Under the pieces are notes generated by a model, which worked only from the letters and a program-made list of their open reading frames with translations, did no database searches and was not told where the DNA came from. The position numbers and the translations under genes are program-made. Below, one piece after another: positions 19,820-32,003 of a stretch of 64,000 bases of DNA; the stretch's first letter is position 1; each line of letters begins with the position of its first letter. This stretch comes from Argyresthia goedartella (lineage: Eukaryota; Arthropoda; Insecta; Lepidoptera; Argyresthiidae): positions 6,122,661 to 6,186,660 of the forward strand of contig OX463812.1 in assembly GCA_949825045.1 (NCBI GenBank). The letters run 5' to 3'.

Positions 19820-19868
19820 GGTGACTCAGGCACTTTGGAGTTGCTTCACTTAATCCAGACAAACTCAC

Positions 19869-20010
19869 CCGTCCACCCGTCCTTCTCGCAATTGACATCG
19901 GAGCCAGCCTCGATGAGCGCCCGCGCCGCCCGAATGTTCCCCAGCGTCACCGCCAGCAGTAGGGGCGTGCGGCCGCGCGGGTCTTTCAGTTCCAACTCGT
20001 CTGGGGTGAA
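19869..20010 (-). CDS. Ankrd13: ANKRD13-type protein, exon 2
   Basis: 142-bp exon with acceptor gtcctacag before 20010 and donor GTGAGT at 19868-19863. Phase 0 entry, phase 1 exit. It encodes FTPDELELKDPRGRTPLLLA, VTLGNIRAARALIEAGSDV and EKDGWT, an ankyrin repeat (DPRGRTPLLLAVTLGN is its signature turn and first helix). A foldback hairpin element ends only about 23 bp upstream of the acceptor. Confidence 0.94.
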
Positions 20011-20034
20011 CTGTAGGACGTCACGAGATCAGGT

Positions 20035-20134
20035 GGGTTACTACCAACTCTGTCCTGCTTTTCCGTACTAATAATAGTACGGAAAAGCAGGGCAGTTCAG
20101 TTTAGGCCCTGCTATCAGAGTTGGTAGTAAGCCC
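20035..20134. repeat. Foldback hairpin beside the exon 2 acceptor
   Basis: The outer arms gggttactaccaactctg and cagagttggtagtaagccc are inverted copies. Inside is a perfect 16-bp stem (ctgcttttccgtacta against tagtacggaaaagcag) with a 4-base loop. The element lies in ANKRD13 intron 1, in the zone where the branch point of exon 2 would normally be found. Confidence 0.85.
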
Positions 20135-21005
20135 CCATGGAAAAGTAGCCTAATTAGCTTTAGAAAAATTAACCAATTACAAACACGAATATTTGACATG
20201 AGCTGTATTTTATTACCCGGCTACAGCGAAGTGATTACATAGATCTGATAGACGTTAGAGATCTGAGAATTTCTGGGGGTGCATGTGGCATACTTGTCCG
20301 CCCACGTCCCAATTGACAACATTTCATTTTTGTTAAGGTTAATAGTAGTTTATGTGACTGATACATAATGGAAGGCATCAATACTCGAGAGTGGGTTTAT
20401 GAAACGAGCCGAAGGCGAATTACATAATAATATCTCTCAAGAGTTTTAATGCCTAATTATGTACAGTTACATACACTAGTTTATCTACACACATATCATA
20501 AGCTCCCTTTGATGTGTTCAGGAACCGCATGTTTGACCGGCATTGTGGCATTGAGTTGTTTAGCTTGTTCTGTAGTACCAACTTCACAGACAAACTAGAG
20601 GCGGCACGCAGGCGGGCGTCGGCGTTCGAAATTTGAATGTCATAATATGTAGAAAATTTACACATTATGGTCATAATGTTCAATATTCAGATAAGAAATG
20701 AGTTTTACCAAATAGTTTTACATTATGCTGGTCTTAACTTGCGGTTTTTGGACGCAGTAAAGAGGGTTTATGATACGTGTGTAGATAAAAAAAAGTAGAT
20801 AATAATGATAATAATAGAAATTCGGTCATTAATTGCACAGTGTTGCGATATGATTTTTTTAAAGTTTCTGGAGAAAAATACCCAAAATCTTCCACTTGAT
20901 CCATAATATTTTTGTTATTTCTTCTATTTATTCTATAAAACATGTTTCCCTGTGTTCTTAGATAATAGGGGCTTAAACTAAATAAAAAAATGGGTTAAAT
21001 ATATA
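20135..21005. other. Non-coding part of ANKRD13 intron 1, left of mariner
   Basis: Near 20160-20215 lies a fragment related to the MITE at 16243 (aaccaattacaaacacgaat). A GC-richer minus-strand frame at 20453-20683 encodes SNADARLRAASSLSVKLVLQ among other residues; I do not recognise it and cannot place splice sites, so it is not called as a gene. The rest is AT-rich. Confidence 0.4.
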
Positions 21006-22317
21006 CACACAGTCAGGTCATAAGTTCTGTCACACAATAAAAACTTTTGAATTTAGAACGCTGGCCACAAAAAAGTTTATTGAATTCGAATTTCGAATTT
21101 TTCATGAAAATAAACATGTGTACTTTTTAGAATTTTCCTTATTTTTAAATATGGAGTGGACACTTAAAGAAGACCGTGTCCCAGTTATTGCGTTGGATCG
21201 TTGCGGTTACGCGCCAATTCAGATTTTCGACTTACTGAAAAATTTGAATATAACCAAAAGATTCGTTTATCGTACCATAAAACGATACAATGAAGACTCT
21301 AGTGTAGATGACAGGTCAAGAAGTGGTCGCCCTCGCTGTGTTAGGACTCCAGCAGTGATAAAAGCTGTGAAGGCGCGAATTCAAAGAAATCCCATACGTA
21401 AGCAGAAACTGTTGGCCCTTCAGATGGGGTTAAGCAGGACCACGGTGAAAAGGGTGTTAAATGAAGACTTAGGGCTTAGGGCATATCGAAGAAAAACAGG
21501 ACATCGTTTGGACGCTCGTTTAATGGACCTGAGACTGAAGAGATGCCGCGCTTTGTTGAAGCGGTACGCGGGAAAAAAGCATCGGGAAATTCTTTTTTCG
21601 GATGAAAAAATTTTCACCGTGGAAGAGAGCTACAACAAACAAAATGATAAGGTGTACGCACACAGCAGTGAAGAAGCGAGCAACCGTATTCCGCGTGTAA
21701 AAACGAGGTCATTTTCCATCCTCGCTCATGGTTTGGTTGGGAGTCTCTTATTGGGCCTTAACTGAGGTACATTTTTGTGAGAAAGGCGTAAAAACGTATG
21801 CAGTTGTGTATCAAAATACAGTCCTCAAGAACCTTGTGGAACCTGTTTCTCATACCATGTTTAATAACAGGCACTGGGTATTCCAACAAGATTCTGCGCC
21901 AGCTCATAGAGCGAAAAGCACACAAGACTGGCTGGCGGCGCGTGAAATCGACTTCATCCGGCACGAAGACTGGCCCTCCTCCAGTCCAGATTTGAGTCCG
22001 TTAGATTACAAGATATGGCAACACTTGGAGGAAAAGGCCTGCTCAAAGCCTCATCCTGATTTGGAGTCACTCAAGGCATCCTTGATTAAGGCAGCCGCCG
22101 ATATTGACATGGACCTCGTTCGTGCTGCGATAGACGACTGGCCGCGCAGAATAAAGGCCTGTATTCAAAATCGCGGGGGTCATTTTGAATAAACTTTATT
22201 ACCATAAGAATCTATGTTTTATTAAGTTCATTTTGCTATATAAATGTTTACATAAATCATAAACATGTCTAAATTATTTCATATTGCACATCTGACAGAA
22301 CTTATGACCTGACTATG
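21006..22317 (+). mobile_element. maT-type (D37D) mariner transposon
   Basis: A 1.3-kb element. A 22-bp perfect terminal inverted repeat core starts agtcaggtcataagttctgt at 21011, and its complement ends at 22314. TA dinucleotides lie just outside a short cac/ca extension (21004-21005 and 22318-22319), in keeping with Tc1/mariner target duplication. It contains one transposase gene with a single frameshift and sits in intron 1 of ANKRD13. Confidence 0.93.
21151..22192 (+). pseudogene. maT mariner transposase, one frameshift
   Basis: Starts MEWTLKEDRVPVIALDRCGY with paired helix-turn-helix regions and a GRPR AT-hook-like motif (RSRSGRPR). The acidic triad is present as FSDEKIF, QQDSAPAH and SPLDYKIW, with 37 residues between the second and third Asp, which places it in the maT or D37D group. 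The frame shifts at about 21700, in or next to a run of five A: the first frame runs on to 21765 while the true C-terminal half opens before MVWLGVSYWALTEV. One single-base change would account for the break; otherwise the gene looks intact. Confidence 0.92.
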
Positions 22318-22432
22318 TATAGTATATTGTTGTTGGGTGTTTTTGGGTTTATTTCATGATAATAATATTTTTTACAATAAACACTCTGTCTCCACCCGCC
22401 GCGCGGTGTCCCCTCCCTGTGTAGCCAATTCA

Positions 22433-22805
22433 TACCTAAAAACGGGCCAAGTGCGAATCGGACTCGCGCACGAAAGGTTCCGTAACATGATCTATTAATC
22501 GTATAATGATAAATAACTAAGCACAAAACTCAATACCTGCAATTAAAAATCTTTTCCGATAAGATCGGGATTGTCCAGTTTTCACCGACAAACAAATTAA
22601 ACTAAATACTTCCATATATATGGGTACTTCTTTTAATTATTAAAAACCGGTATGTAACATTATTTGCGTATCCTTAGCGAAAATTTCAGCTCTCTACCTT
22701 TTTCGGTTGATCGGGTAGAGCCCGGTGACAGACGAACGGACAGGCGGACAGCGAATGCTCATAGGGTCCCGTTTGGCACCCTTCGGGTACGGAACCCCAA
22801 AAACC
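22433..22805 (+). repeat. Dispersed repeat with gggttccgta-type ends (copy)
   Basis: Opens ccaagtgcgaatcggactcg and gcacgaaaggttccgta, closes with gcacccttcgggtacggaac. The ends are related as inverted repeats (ggttccgta and tacggaacc). Same family as 17005-17930. Confidence 0.75.
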
Positions 22806-25800
22806 AAGCCGAATATTCCGAAAAAAAAAAGTTGTTGACAAATTACAATTTTTTCTAGAAACTCAAAACATCAGAACTTTTTCTAGAACATCAAACTAAC
22901 CGTAAAGATATTTTCTCTAGGATTCCAGCAAGATTTTCTGATTTGTGCGTAAGGTGTACTATTCTGTGTGCTTTTGTAAACTATTAAATTATTATAGTAA
23001 TGCATTCCCTACTTATTTATTCCTGCTTATTAATTATGAAAATAATATTTGTAATAGTTAATCACAAGCAATTTTTTAAAAGAGATCTAAAATTCAATCT
23101 GTGTGAGTTTCTACTACCTTCCTCTCCCACAGTGGTCCAATGTAGAGAAGTAGCAAAAAATGACGATTGCTAAGTATATGTAAATATCTACAATAATAAA
23201 GAAATTTGGAATTTGGAATTTAATAGATTCTACGTTTCATGACGTTTCTGGACATATTTTTTCCATTCTTCTAGCTTTTGTAGCCATCCAAAAGTGACCG
23301 TTAAAAACTATGAACTGATGAAAGTGGACTGGTGAAATTGGATTGACGAGAAAAACTGACCGTGAGTGTGAATGTTGTTTTGAAAATTTTAACTGGCAAC
23401 CCACCGATTTTCCGGGCGCATCATCACCCGCTAGCTTTAGTCCGTCTTCATCAGTCCAAAACTCACCTCGAGTGCGCATGCATCAGTCCATTACCATCAG
23501 GCCGTTGGACGTGCATTAACAATGAAATATGTAGGTTCATCCATTGAGTTACAGTGGAACAAAGGTGCTTCTGTTCTATTCTATTCATTCTCAAATAGTC
23601 TCTTTTTACCAGACTGCACCAGAAGGAGCGAAATATTTTTAGAGTGTTTGTACGTATGTATGTATGTATGTATATTTGTGTAAATGTTTCATCAATCATT
23701 TCATTAGCACACGCTATCCCAAACTTCATGACATTTTTTTTTAACCATTCTTTCGTCTAATATTTTCGGTTTTCTGGTGATTAGATGGCAACAATAGTAG
23801 AATAACTAGCTGCAATTTTCAACTGACGAGGTGAGAAATGTAGTAGTACGTATATTAAGTAACGCACGTCTTCGCGAGACATATTTTCATCAGTCCATTT
23901 TCATCAGTCCATTTTCATCAGTTCAAATCCCCTGAGACTCCACCAAACCAAATAGACAAATAGACGTAACCCTGGCAGGCATATTCCGTCACAATTAAAA
24001 CGAAAATATGTCGAGAATGTTGGTATTGTGCGAGAATAGTGGCCCAGATCGAATCAGATGACTTCAGTTTAATCATTTTTAAGGTTCCGTACCTTAAAAA
24101 GGAAAAACAGCACCATTATAGGATCTCCTGTTAGTCTGTTCCACCGTGTGTGCAAGAGTATTAAACGACCGAATTCTGGATAGATTATGTTGAAATTTGG
24201 TATACTTATGCCTTCAAGTGTGGTGATGGTAGTGAGCAATCTATACATTTGCTCGATGCTCCAATTCAACTTTTTCAAGCAAATAAACATCATTTCATTT
24301 CATCATTTCATTTCATTTCAACTATTATTGAGTTGCTTGGCCCACCCCTCATCTCATAACAGATCTTATTAGGAGCAGACTTGCTAGCCATGTGCTCATT
24401 GCTCGATAGGCTATCGGCTGATTGCTGAGCGGCATGTGCTGCTCTTGTTGTATGGTACAGAGAATATAGCAAGGCAGTTATCCAAGGTAAATCCATGGAT
24501 GTGGGTGGCACAGTCATACGAGAGAGGCTAGACCTCACCTGATACACATATGGATAGAATAAAACTGGTTGACTCATATTTTTACTCTCGTGAGGAATGT
24601 GTATATTATGTATCTTCATATTACATATCATTACATATGCAAAGCCATCATTCACTATTCGTATACATCGCATGGGAAGGGATGATAAGGGACTTGTCCA
24701 TGTTTGCAGCATGAGTAGATTTGTATGCTCGCCTATTTCATTGTTATGTAATGTGCAAAGTTTTAAACAAATTATGTGTTGGTGATATTCGACAGAAACC
24801 AAGAGATTTTCTAGCTAAAACAAGTTTATATGGCTTCGGACAGTTCTTAAGTGGATTATTTTTAAAGTACTGTGACCATCTGTAGGGCTTCGCTTGATTG
24901 TACAAAATGTCATATCTAAAGAAAGAATGTGCCCAAATGGAACAGGGTACGTTCCATGGTGTAAAAGATCTCCGTGGTCCAGTAGTTTCATGCTTGCCTC
25001 TCACGCGGGAGATGCGGGCTCGAACCCGGTGCTGGTCATGTACCAATGGGATGAGTAATTCTATTTTAACCTTCCGAGCCCCAATGTCATGTCGACTTCA
25101 CATTTTCCCGTTGTAAGTTTAGAAAACGTAGTACTGGAATTTTACGAATAAACAAATCTATTTCATTTTTACAATGATTTTTTTGATGCACATCATGATG
25201 TGCCGAATTTGACGATCGGCCGCCGACGATACATGGCAATCACAGATATATATTCAAAAAAAATAACAAGAGAACAAATGCTGCTAACAAACCTGATAGA
25301 TAACATATCTAGTTGACAAAGGAGCATGCATGAGTATTCAATGTAAATGATGATCAAACTCATTCTCCAGTTTATCCAGTGGCGGATTTGCCCTAAGGTC
25401 CAGTAGGCACAGGCCTAGGGCGATAACAAGATATAATGGCGTGATAGCAGTTCTAGCCTCAGCGCCAAAGGAAATTTCTCGCCTGTATGTTCCCTGTTCA
25501 GCACACTCGCTCAACTTAGTAGGTGAATGTATGTGCAGCTGAAAGCAGCCAAGAGGCTTTATCGTTCACTCAGCATTGGGAACGCCTTCAAGCCCATATC
25601 ACCCTCAAAAGTTTATCAATATCTTGTTGGTCAACTCGTGTGTCTGCACGCAAAAGATTACACGAATCGTGGAATCCATAAAGTGTTAGTCTCCATCACG
25701 AGATAACTTCCATGATTTCGAAAACAAAGCCAAAAACTGTCCTTTGTAGAGGAATATGAGAAAAAACTTCGACGCAACCGAAAACCGAAAGTTGATTCCT

Positions 25801-25979
25801 GGCGAGACAAATACAGATGAAGAGATGGAACGAAATAGAGGTCGCATTTTTTTTAGAATCACTACTTTTTCGGTAATAATAGATACCAAAATTATCAGAA
25901 GAACACAAAAACCGACGAGATGCTTAAAAAACACTATACGATACATTTCATTTCATCACTAACCTGACGGCGGCAATGG
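22806..25979. other. Non-coding part of ANKRD13 intron 1
   Basis: AT-rich sequence without a supportable gene. It holds a fragment of the gggttccgta family (24080-24215), short (gtat)n and catcagtccattttcatcag repeats near 23645-23670 and 23885-23925, and a tRNA-like SINE head at 24977-25030. Confidence 0.5.
24977..25030 (+). mobile_element. tRNA-derived SINE head (different family)
   Basis: The bases tggtccagtagtttc resemble a polymerase III box A, and gcgggctcgaaccc a box B. Between them, ctctcacgcgggagat is like the anticodon to variable-arm part of an Asp/Glu-type tRNA. Stem pairing is incomplete, so this is a tRNA-derived repeat rather than a tRNA gene. Confidence 0.55.
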
Positions 25980-26852
25980 TTGAAGATAAGGCCAAAGCAT
26001 TGCAAAATGGTTTATTATTCTGAGTTCAAAGAAACTGGCTCAAAGAAAAGCGGGAACATAGGCGGAGGTCTTTTCTCGCCGGAGCTTGTCATTAAACTTT
26101 CCCTAAGCATCGGAAAGAAGACAACAGTGTTTCAAGCTGAAGCACTGAGTCTCCTACATGGGGCAATGCACTTGATAAATGATGCAGAGGGGAATGACAT
26201 TAGCTTTAAAACGGACTGCGCAGCCTTACTAAGCTCACTAAAAAGACCATTGACAAAATCAAAACTTATACTAGAATGCCACAAGGCACTCAACAGGAAA
26301 TGTGAGAAAAACAAGGTCGCAGTCTAGTGGGTAAAAGGTCACCAAGGTAACCAGGACAACTGGGAGGCAGACAAGCTAGCAAAATTAGGGGCAGGAAGGC
26401 CGGAAATTGGCCTTCCACCATTCTCGCTCTTATCAGCGGAAGGTCTACGGAAAAGGCTCAGAGTAGCCACAGTATAGCAACAAAACCTATTATGGTCTAG
26501 CAGAGAAGACTGCAAAAACACAAAACTTTTCATAGATAAGTACAACCATAAATTTACGCCTTACTTAATGAGACTGCCAAGGCTGTACAATAAAAATACT
26601 AACAAGCCTTATTACAAGCCATTGTACACTAAACAAACACTTGACAATTACAGGTGCAATGGAGCAACGGACAGCCCCCTGTGCAGGGGGTACATGGAAG
26701 TGGATGAAACAGTAGAACATTTGCTACTGGCATGTCCATCCACATCAGAAACCAGGATGGCTATCCTAGGTGACACAACAAACACCCACAAGCTCCTAGA
26801 ACACCCAGGCCTCCTACTCCAGCTGGTGCAGGGGTTGGGATGGCTGAAGTAG
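25980..26852 (+). pseudogene. RNase H domain and 3' end of an I-like non-LTR element
   Basis: The frame encodes GNIGGGLFSPELVIKL, FQAEALSLLHGAMHL, FKTDCAALLSSL and, after a stop, WVKGHQGNQDNWEADKLAKL. These supply the second to fourth acidic positions of RNase H. The first, normally in a TDGS motif, reads YSEFKETGS. TAG codons interrupt at 26325-26327 (just before WVKGH) and about 26476. The C-terminal HLLLACPST region is the zinc-like tail seen after RNase H in I/Loa-type elements. The RT part is absent, so it is a 5'-truncated copy. Confidence 0.82.
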
Positions 26853-27204
26853 ATGTGCAGGTGAAGGGGACATGCACAAAGGGCCCGCTCAAGTAGGCCA
26901 GGTGCAGGCGCTACACCCCCTTTTAGAAGATAGAAGATAGGTAGGGCCCCATTTGGCACCCTTCAGGTAGGGAACCCTAGAAATGAGGACTAAAACAGTG
27001 CTGTCAGCTTGTCTGAACTGAAGGTCTTCAAAACAAACCATTTACCCAAACACAAATATTGCTCTTTGTATGTGTTTTTGTACCCCTGCCAGTAACTGTT
27101 CTGGAGAACAATGCGGTTGGCAACTGTCAAAGTGGCGCTAGCATCACTTGTAGTCATAACAAACAGATTTTGTATGAACATTTTAGCATTTTTATCAAAA
27201 AAAG

Positions 27205-27360
27205 CAATAATTAGTTGCTCAGAAGTTGGAATTCATAGCTTTCCCAAAGACCTAAAGTTGTCACAACAGTGGCTGAAGGCGATACGTCGTAAAAAATTAG
27301 TGATAAGCAATGGAACAAGGTTATGTCAGAATCATTTGGTGGAATCAGACTACCTAAAGC
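27205..27360 (+). pseudogene. THAP-domain fragment
   Basis: Encodes CSEVGIHSFPKDLKLSQQW, then LKAIRRKKLVISNGTRLCQN and HLVESDY. The FPKD, W..A.RR and C-x2-H spacing are those of a THAP zinc-binding domain, as at the N-terminus of THAP proteins and P-element transposases. The first Cys pair is incomplete and no start or splice signal is convincing. It may be the lost N-terminal piece of a P-like transposon; the P-like copy at 35976-38211 is on the other strand. Confidence 0.65.
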
Positions 27361-27715
27361 AGGGAAAATTCTCGGGTGAGTTACTAAGTTATCATATTCC
27401 ATGCACCTAGTTGATTGATTAAGTCGAATCTACAACAGAAGAGACATTGACCAGACCAACATTGGCTGACAGTTGACACTGACATTGTATTATAGGGATT
27501 ACATTCGAATCATTTGGATGTCCTATTTTCGAACTTTTTGTATTGTTTGAAACTTAAACGAGCTTAACCCATGGACGTGTGAACTACAATTGCATTTCCC
27601 TGAAGTAATCCCATCTTTTTTAATACAAACATATTCTTTCGATCCTTGCGCCAGATAAATTACCGATGAGCGAAATTGCGGGCGCTCTCGTACCCAGTGC
27701 ATAAAGTGCGACAGA

Positions 27716-29188
27716 GTGTTGTTCGTGCAGATGGTAAAACAATCTGACTTCGTGACCATCGAGTATATCAAGTGCACCAATAAACTATGTGAGATGGTGA
27801 ACCGTATTGTGGAGCCGAATGGACCATCGGAAGAAATATTTCCGAATACCCTACAATTATTCAAAGCAAAAAAGAAAAAAATATTTTCTACCAAGCGAAC
27901 GGAACAATCCAATCAATCTGTTCGTTTCGGGCAAACATCTAGGAATGACAGTGGGTTACTCCTTAATAATAAATTCTCAGCTTTCATCAATGAAGGGAAC
28001 TACGATAGCTCAGACATGGAATCAGATGCCCCGTCATTTGATCGAGCGCAAATGCCAAGAACCGGCAAAAGGAAAAACCTAACTTCACCGGAAGCAACGG
28101 GCTAGCAACGCCAAGTCAAGCGGACGCTTCAGCAAACAGCTGGCATCAGAGATCCTGTGGAAACCAGTGAGAATCGCGCGCCTCCTGCCCGGCAACAGCG
28201 AGAGTTTGAATCGCGCTCACAGCCCGCCACCGTAAGCAATGACGTCATCACAGAAAAAGCGCAAGTTGACAAGCTGCACAAACCACAGAACACATCACGC
28301 TCGGCCGATAGAAGGTTTCCGGCCGTAGTTGTGTACGCGGGAAATTATATCGATAGCGACAAAGCCGCGGCGATGCTGGCGAAACAAACCGACAGCACTT
28401 TCTCAGTAGACGACGTAAGAAAAAGATTCTTCTTTAGACCGCGGTCATTAGAGTCGCACACAAAACTGCTTGACTTGCTCGCCGCCAAACCAGACGTAGA
28501 ATACTTCACCTACGGGGCCAAACAAGAACGCCGGCCGTCGCGTAAATTCGTCGCAAAGGGCGCCCGCACAGCCGGCTACACCGAGGAAGAACTCGTGCGG
28601 TCCATAACTGATGACTATGCCATCACCCCCACAAGGGTAATACCGCTCCAGAAAGAAGTAATGCTGCTTATATTTCCTGGAGAAATAGACTCTCGTGACA
28701 TTCGCGGAATTTACAGAATCGCAGATCAGCGAGTAAAGATAGAAAAGTACAAAGTGAAACGCACGGCGGTCACACAGTGCAAAAACTGCCTTGCTTTTGG
28801 CCACGTTCAGGCCCATTGCCATATGAAAAAGGCGGAAGCAACTATTACCGTTGTTAGCGAGAACGGCGAGTGTAAAACTCTCTGTTCAACCTGCCGAGTC
28901 GAAGGGCATAACGCCAAACAAGCCAAATGCCCTGCATTCCAAAAGGAAATCACTGCGAATAAAAAGCGTCGAGAGGATTTCATAAAGAACAACATCGAAA
29001 GCCGCGCGCAACAAGGGACTAAACTCGTTAATGCCGCCATCAAGAAAGGGGTATCCTACGCACAGGCTGTTGATAACCGACAGAAAAATGCTGGGAGCCC
29101 CTCAGAGAGCCTAGAGCTTCTCGGCAAACTACTTACGCCCGAGATCGTAATGAAGCTAGTTAAATTCTTGTCAACCTTCGCTGGGTAA
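27716..29188 (+). pseudogene. Element J ORF1, gag-like zinc-knuckle protein with one TAG
   Basis: The same frame is open from 27716 except for TAG at 28103-28105. The downstream 340 residues carry a Jockey-type gag core (RRFPAVVVYAGNY, VEYFTYGAKQERRPSRKFVA) and zinc knuckles (CKNCLAFGHVQAHC and a degenerate CSTCRVEGHNAKQAKC). The protein should package element RNA. The first 129 codons are less convincing as coding, so the real start could lie after the TAG. Confidence 0.82.
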
Positions 29189-29189
29189 A

Positions 29190-32003
29190 ATGGAGGGCTA
29201 CACAAAAACTGTCAACAAAATTACGATATTGCATAGCAACATCAATGGAATAAGAGGGCGTCTTTCCAAGCTGAAACACCTAGCAGCAAAGCACGTGCCC
29301 GATGTCCTGGTTGTCAACGAATGTAAACTTGACTTGAATAAGCATAAATATGATATCCCCGGATACGACAAGATCTTCGATATGATCGAGCCCCACCTGG
29401 GAACTGCTACATACGTACGCCAGAACCTAAGATGGGCAAGGATACGACTTCTGCCAGATCTCGCAGACGACAGCACCCGACGAGTTGAAGGATCAACTAT
29501 AAAACTTCAGACCGCACATGGGTGGATTACCATCAACACCGTTTACTTCGAGTGCAATCAAGCAGCTGAGCGCAAGCAACAAATACTCGCGTTACTGGAT
29601 GTCGAAGAAGCAATCACCATAGGCGATCTAAACATCGAGTCCACCATGTTGAACCACAGAAAAGATAGCGCGACGGGTCGGGCACTGAATGCAAAAATAC
29701 ACAACTCTGAGATAGCCATCCATCACACTGGCGTCCCATCAAGACCCCATTCTCGCGGCCAAGGAATACTCGATCTTGCAGTTACTACGGGCGCACTATC
29801 TGACCATAACACAAAATGTCTGCAGCTTGAGGATATTGGTTCAGACCATCGGCCATGGCTGTTTACAATATACATTCAACACGATGTTAATGAGACCGCG
29901 CGCAGAAATATTGGTGCGCTTCTATCAAATCCGGACAGACAACAACATTATAGACGTTTGATAGCTGAAGCATTGGAGCGTGATGAGCATATTAAAAATG
30001 ACTACGCATCACATGCGGAGTGCGAAACCGCGATACAAGCACTGGAGCGCATATTAACCGAGGCGCTCGATGCCGTCATCCCGGAGAAAATCATTAAGTC
30101 ATGTGACATGCTACCAGAGGGACTACGACACAAACTTGAGCTCAGAGCCGAACTCAAAGACATGAGTTATCGCAACAAAGAAGACCTCACGCTTAGAAGC
30201 CAGTACCAACGAGCCAAACGAGATTTTGCCGACTCTCTTAAGGAGTACAAGGAGACATCATGGACCAAACTGCTCGAGAGTAAAAAGGAGAACCGACAAA
30301 AGATGTGGGCTATGCAAAAATCGCTCAAACGACCAAGCCAACAATTACCACGAATCGAGAGCTGCGACACAGAAGAGAAGACTCTTGAAGCACTAATACA
30401 CGCGGCCATTGTGCATGAATCAAACGTGTCGGACACGTTGCAGATGACGATCGGTTTAGATGGACCACGCGTCAACGACTACAAAGTTACGATGACGCAG
30501 GTTAAGATGGCTGTCTTCAGCTTTAAGAACAGAAAAGCACCAGGACCCGACAAGATACAAGGCTACGCACTCAAATCGGCCGGGCCCTGTCTGTAGTTTA
30601 AGCTGACGCATATCATAAACTATGTTCTCTCGACAGGTTACTACCCGCACAGATGGAAGCTTGGCGAGTGTATCTTCCTGCACAAATCTGGCAAGAACTC
30701 ACGATTAGCTTCATCATATAGACCTATCACGCTCCTGAATACCATGGGCAAAATCTGTGAACGGCTAATGTATGAGATCGTTCTACGGGAGACCAGCCAT
30801 CTTATTCCTGAATACCAGCATGGATTCACACGTAAAAGGGGAACGGGAACGCAGATCCTCCGTACAGTCGCGAAAATTACCAGAGAACTCGAGGATGGCA
30901 ACAGCGTCGCGATGATTTCCACCGACCTAAGTAAGGCTTTTGATTCGATTAACCACAAGGCGCTCGTGTACAAATTACACGTAGCTGGGATCAAAAACTC
31001 AGTGATCAGAATGATCTATCACTACCTTACTGATAGAAAAATCCGGGGGAGGTTCAGAACAACAGTTGGTTCAGACACACCAGTACCACACGGCGTCCCA
31101 CAAGGTTCGATACTGGGGCCGCTGCTATTTAATGTATACATGTCGGATATTGGACCAGGCAATAGGATCGAGACGAGTAGAATTCAAGGGCTATATAAAT
31201 CGCAGTACGCCGACGACCTTTGTCTGCTAAACCCGTCGAAAACACCTGATCTTGCGACGGCGAGGACGGAATGGGCCGCAGAATGCATACTTGACTACTA
31301 CGAGAAGTGGGGCCTGCGCTGTAACGTAGACAAGACTGACTGTGTCATGTTCACAATGAAGCGGAAAAAAACACCAGCCAATCCGCGAGGATATCGGCCA
31401 CACGTGCGATTGAGAGACCAGACTGTTGAGTACAAGAAGAGTGTGCGATACCTCGGCGTCCATCTCGACACAAGGCTTTCCATGAACGTACACGCTGAGT
31501 ATAGGGCTAAGAAGGCAAAACAAATAAGGAGTATGCTGAACCCTATCATCGGCTGGAGATCGAGAGTTGACCTGGGTGTTAAACTACTCGTAATCAAGAC
31601 CTGCATAGCACCTATTCTAGATTATGGGATAGTGCAGCTGCTGCCGAGAGTAAGCAGGACAAATCTTAATAAACTGGAAGCGACGTTGAGAACAGCCTAC
31701 AAAAACGCGGCCCAGATGCCCCGCTGTCTCGACAGCAAGATCGTCTGGGAAATGCTGAACGAGGATCCGTGGCACGTCCGTGTCTCAGATCTTCACAATG
31801 AGCTTCTCGCCAAGGCCCGTTGTGCTGAAGTTGAGGGTCTCGCCGTCGCCGGCGCCGGTACTACCTACACACGAAACAACCAGCACAACCCATTGATGCC
31901 TACGAGCAGACTTCGGGGAGTAGTCGTACCGCAGATCGCCAGAGCCGAGAGGTTGAAACCGCTTGATAAGCGAGCGCTACCCCCGCGCGACTGGTACCTA
32001 TAA
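29190..32003 (+). pseudogene. Element J ORF2, endonuclease and reverse transcriptase with one TAG
   Basis: One frame of 937 codons with a single in-frame TAG at 30594-30596. The AP endonuclease shows HSNINGIRG, VVNECKLD (catalytic Glu), GDLNIE and GSDHRPW. The RT shows KSGKNSRLASSYRPITLLN, STDLSKAFDSINHKALVYKL, HGVPQGSILGPLLF and SQYADDLCLL. A C-terminal tail without RNase H follows. All catalytic residues visible are present. Together with ORF1 this is the best-preserved non-LTR element in the window. Confidence 0.93.

Noticed and set aside
20453..20683. Minus-strand frame with SNADARLRAASSLSVKLVLQ as a host exon
   Set aside because: No recognisable family and no clear splice pair; the flanks look repetitive.
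24977..25030. Functional tRNA gene
   Set aside because: Box A and B are present but acceptor and D stems do not pair well and the context is repetitive; called a SINE head.
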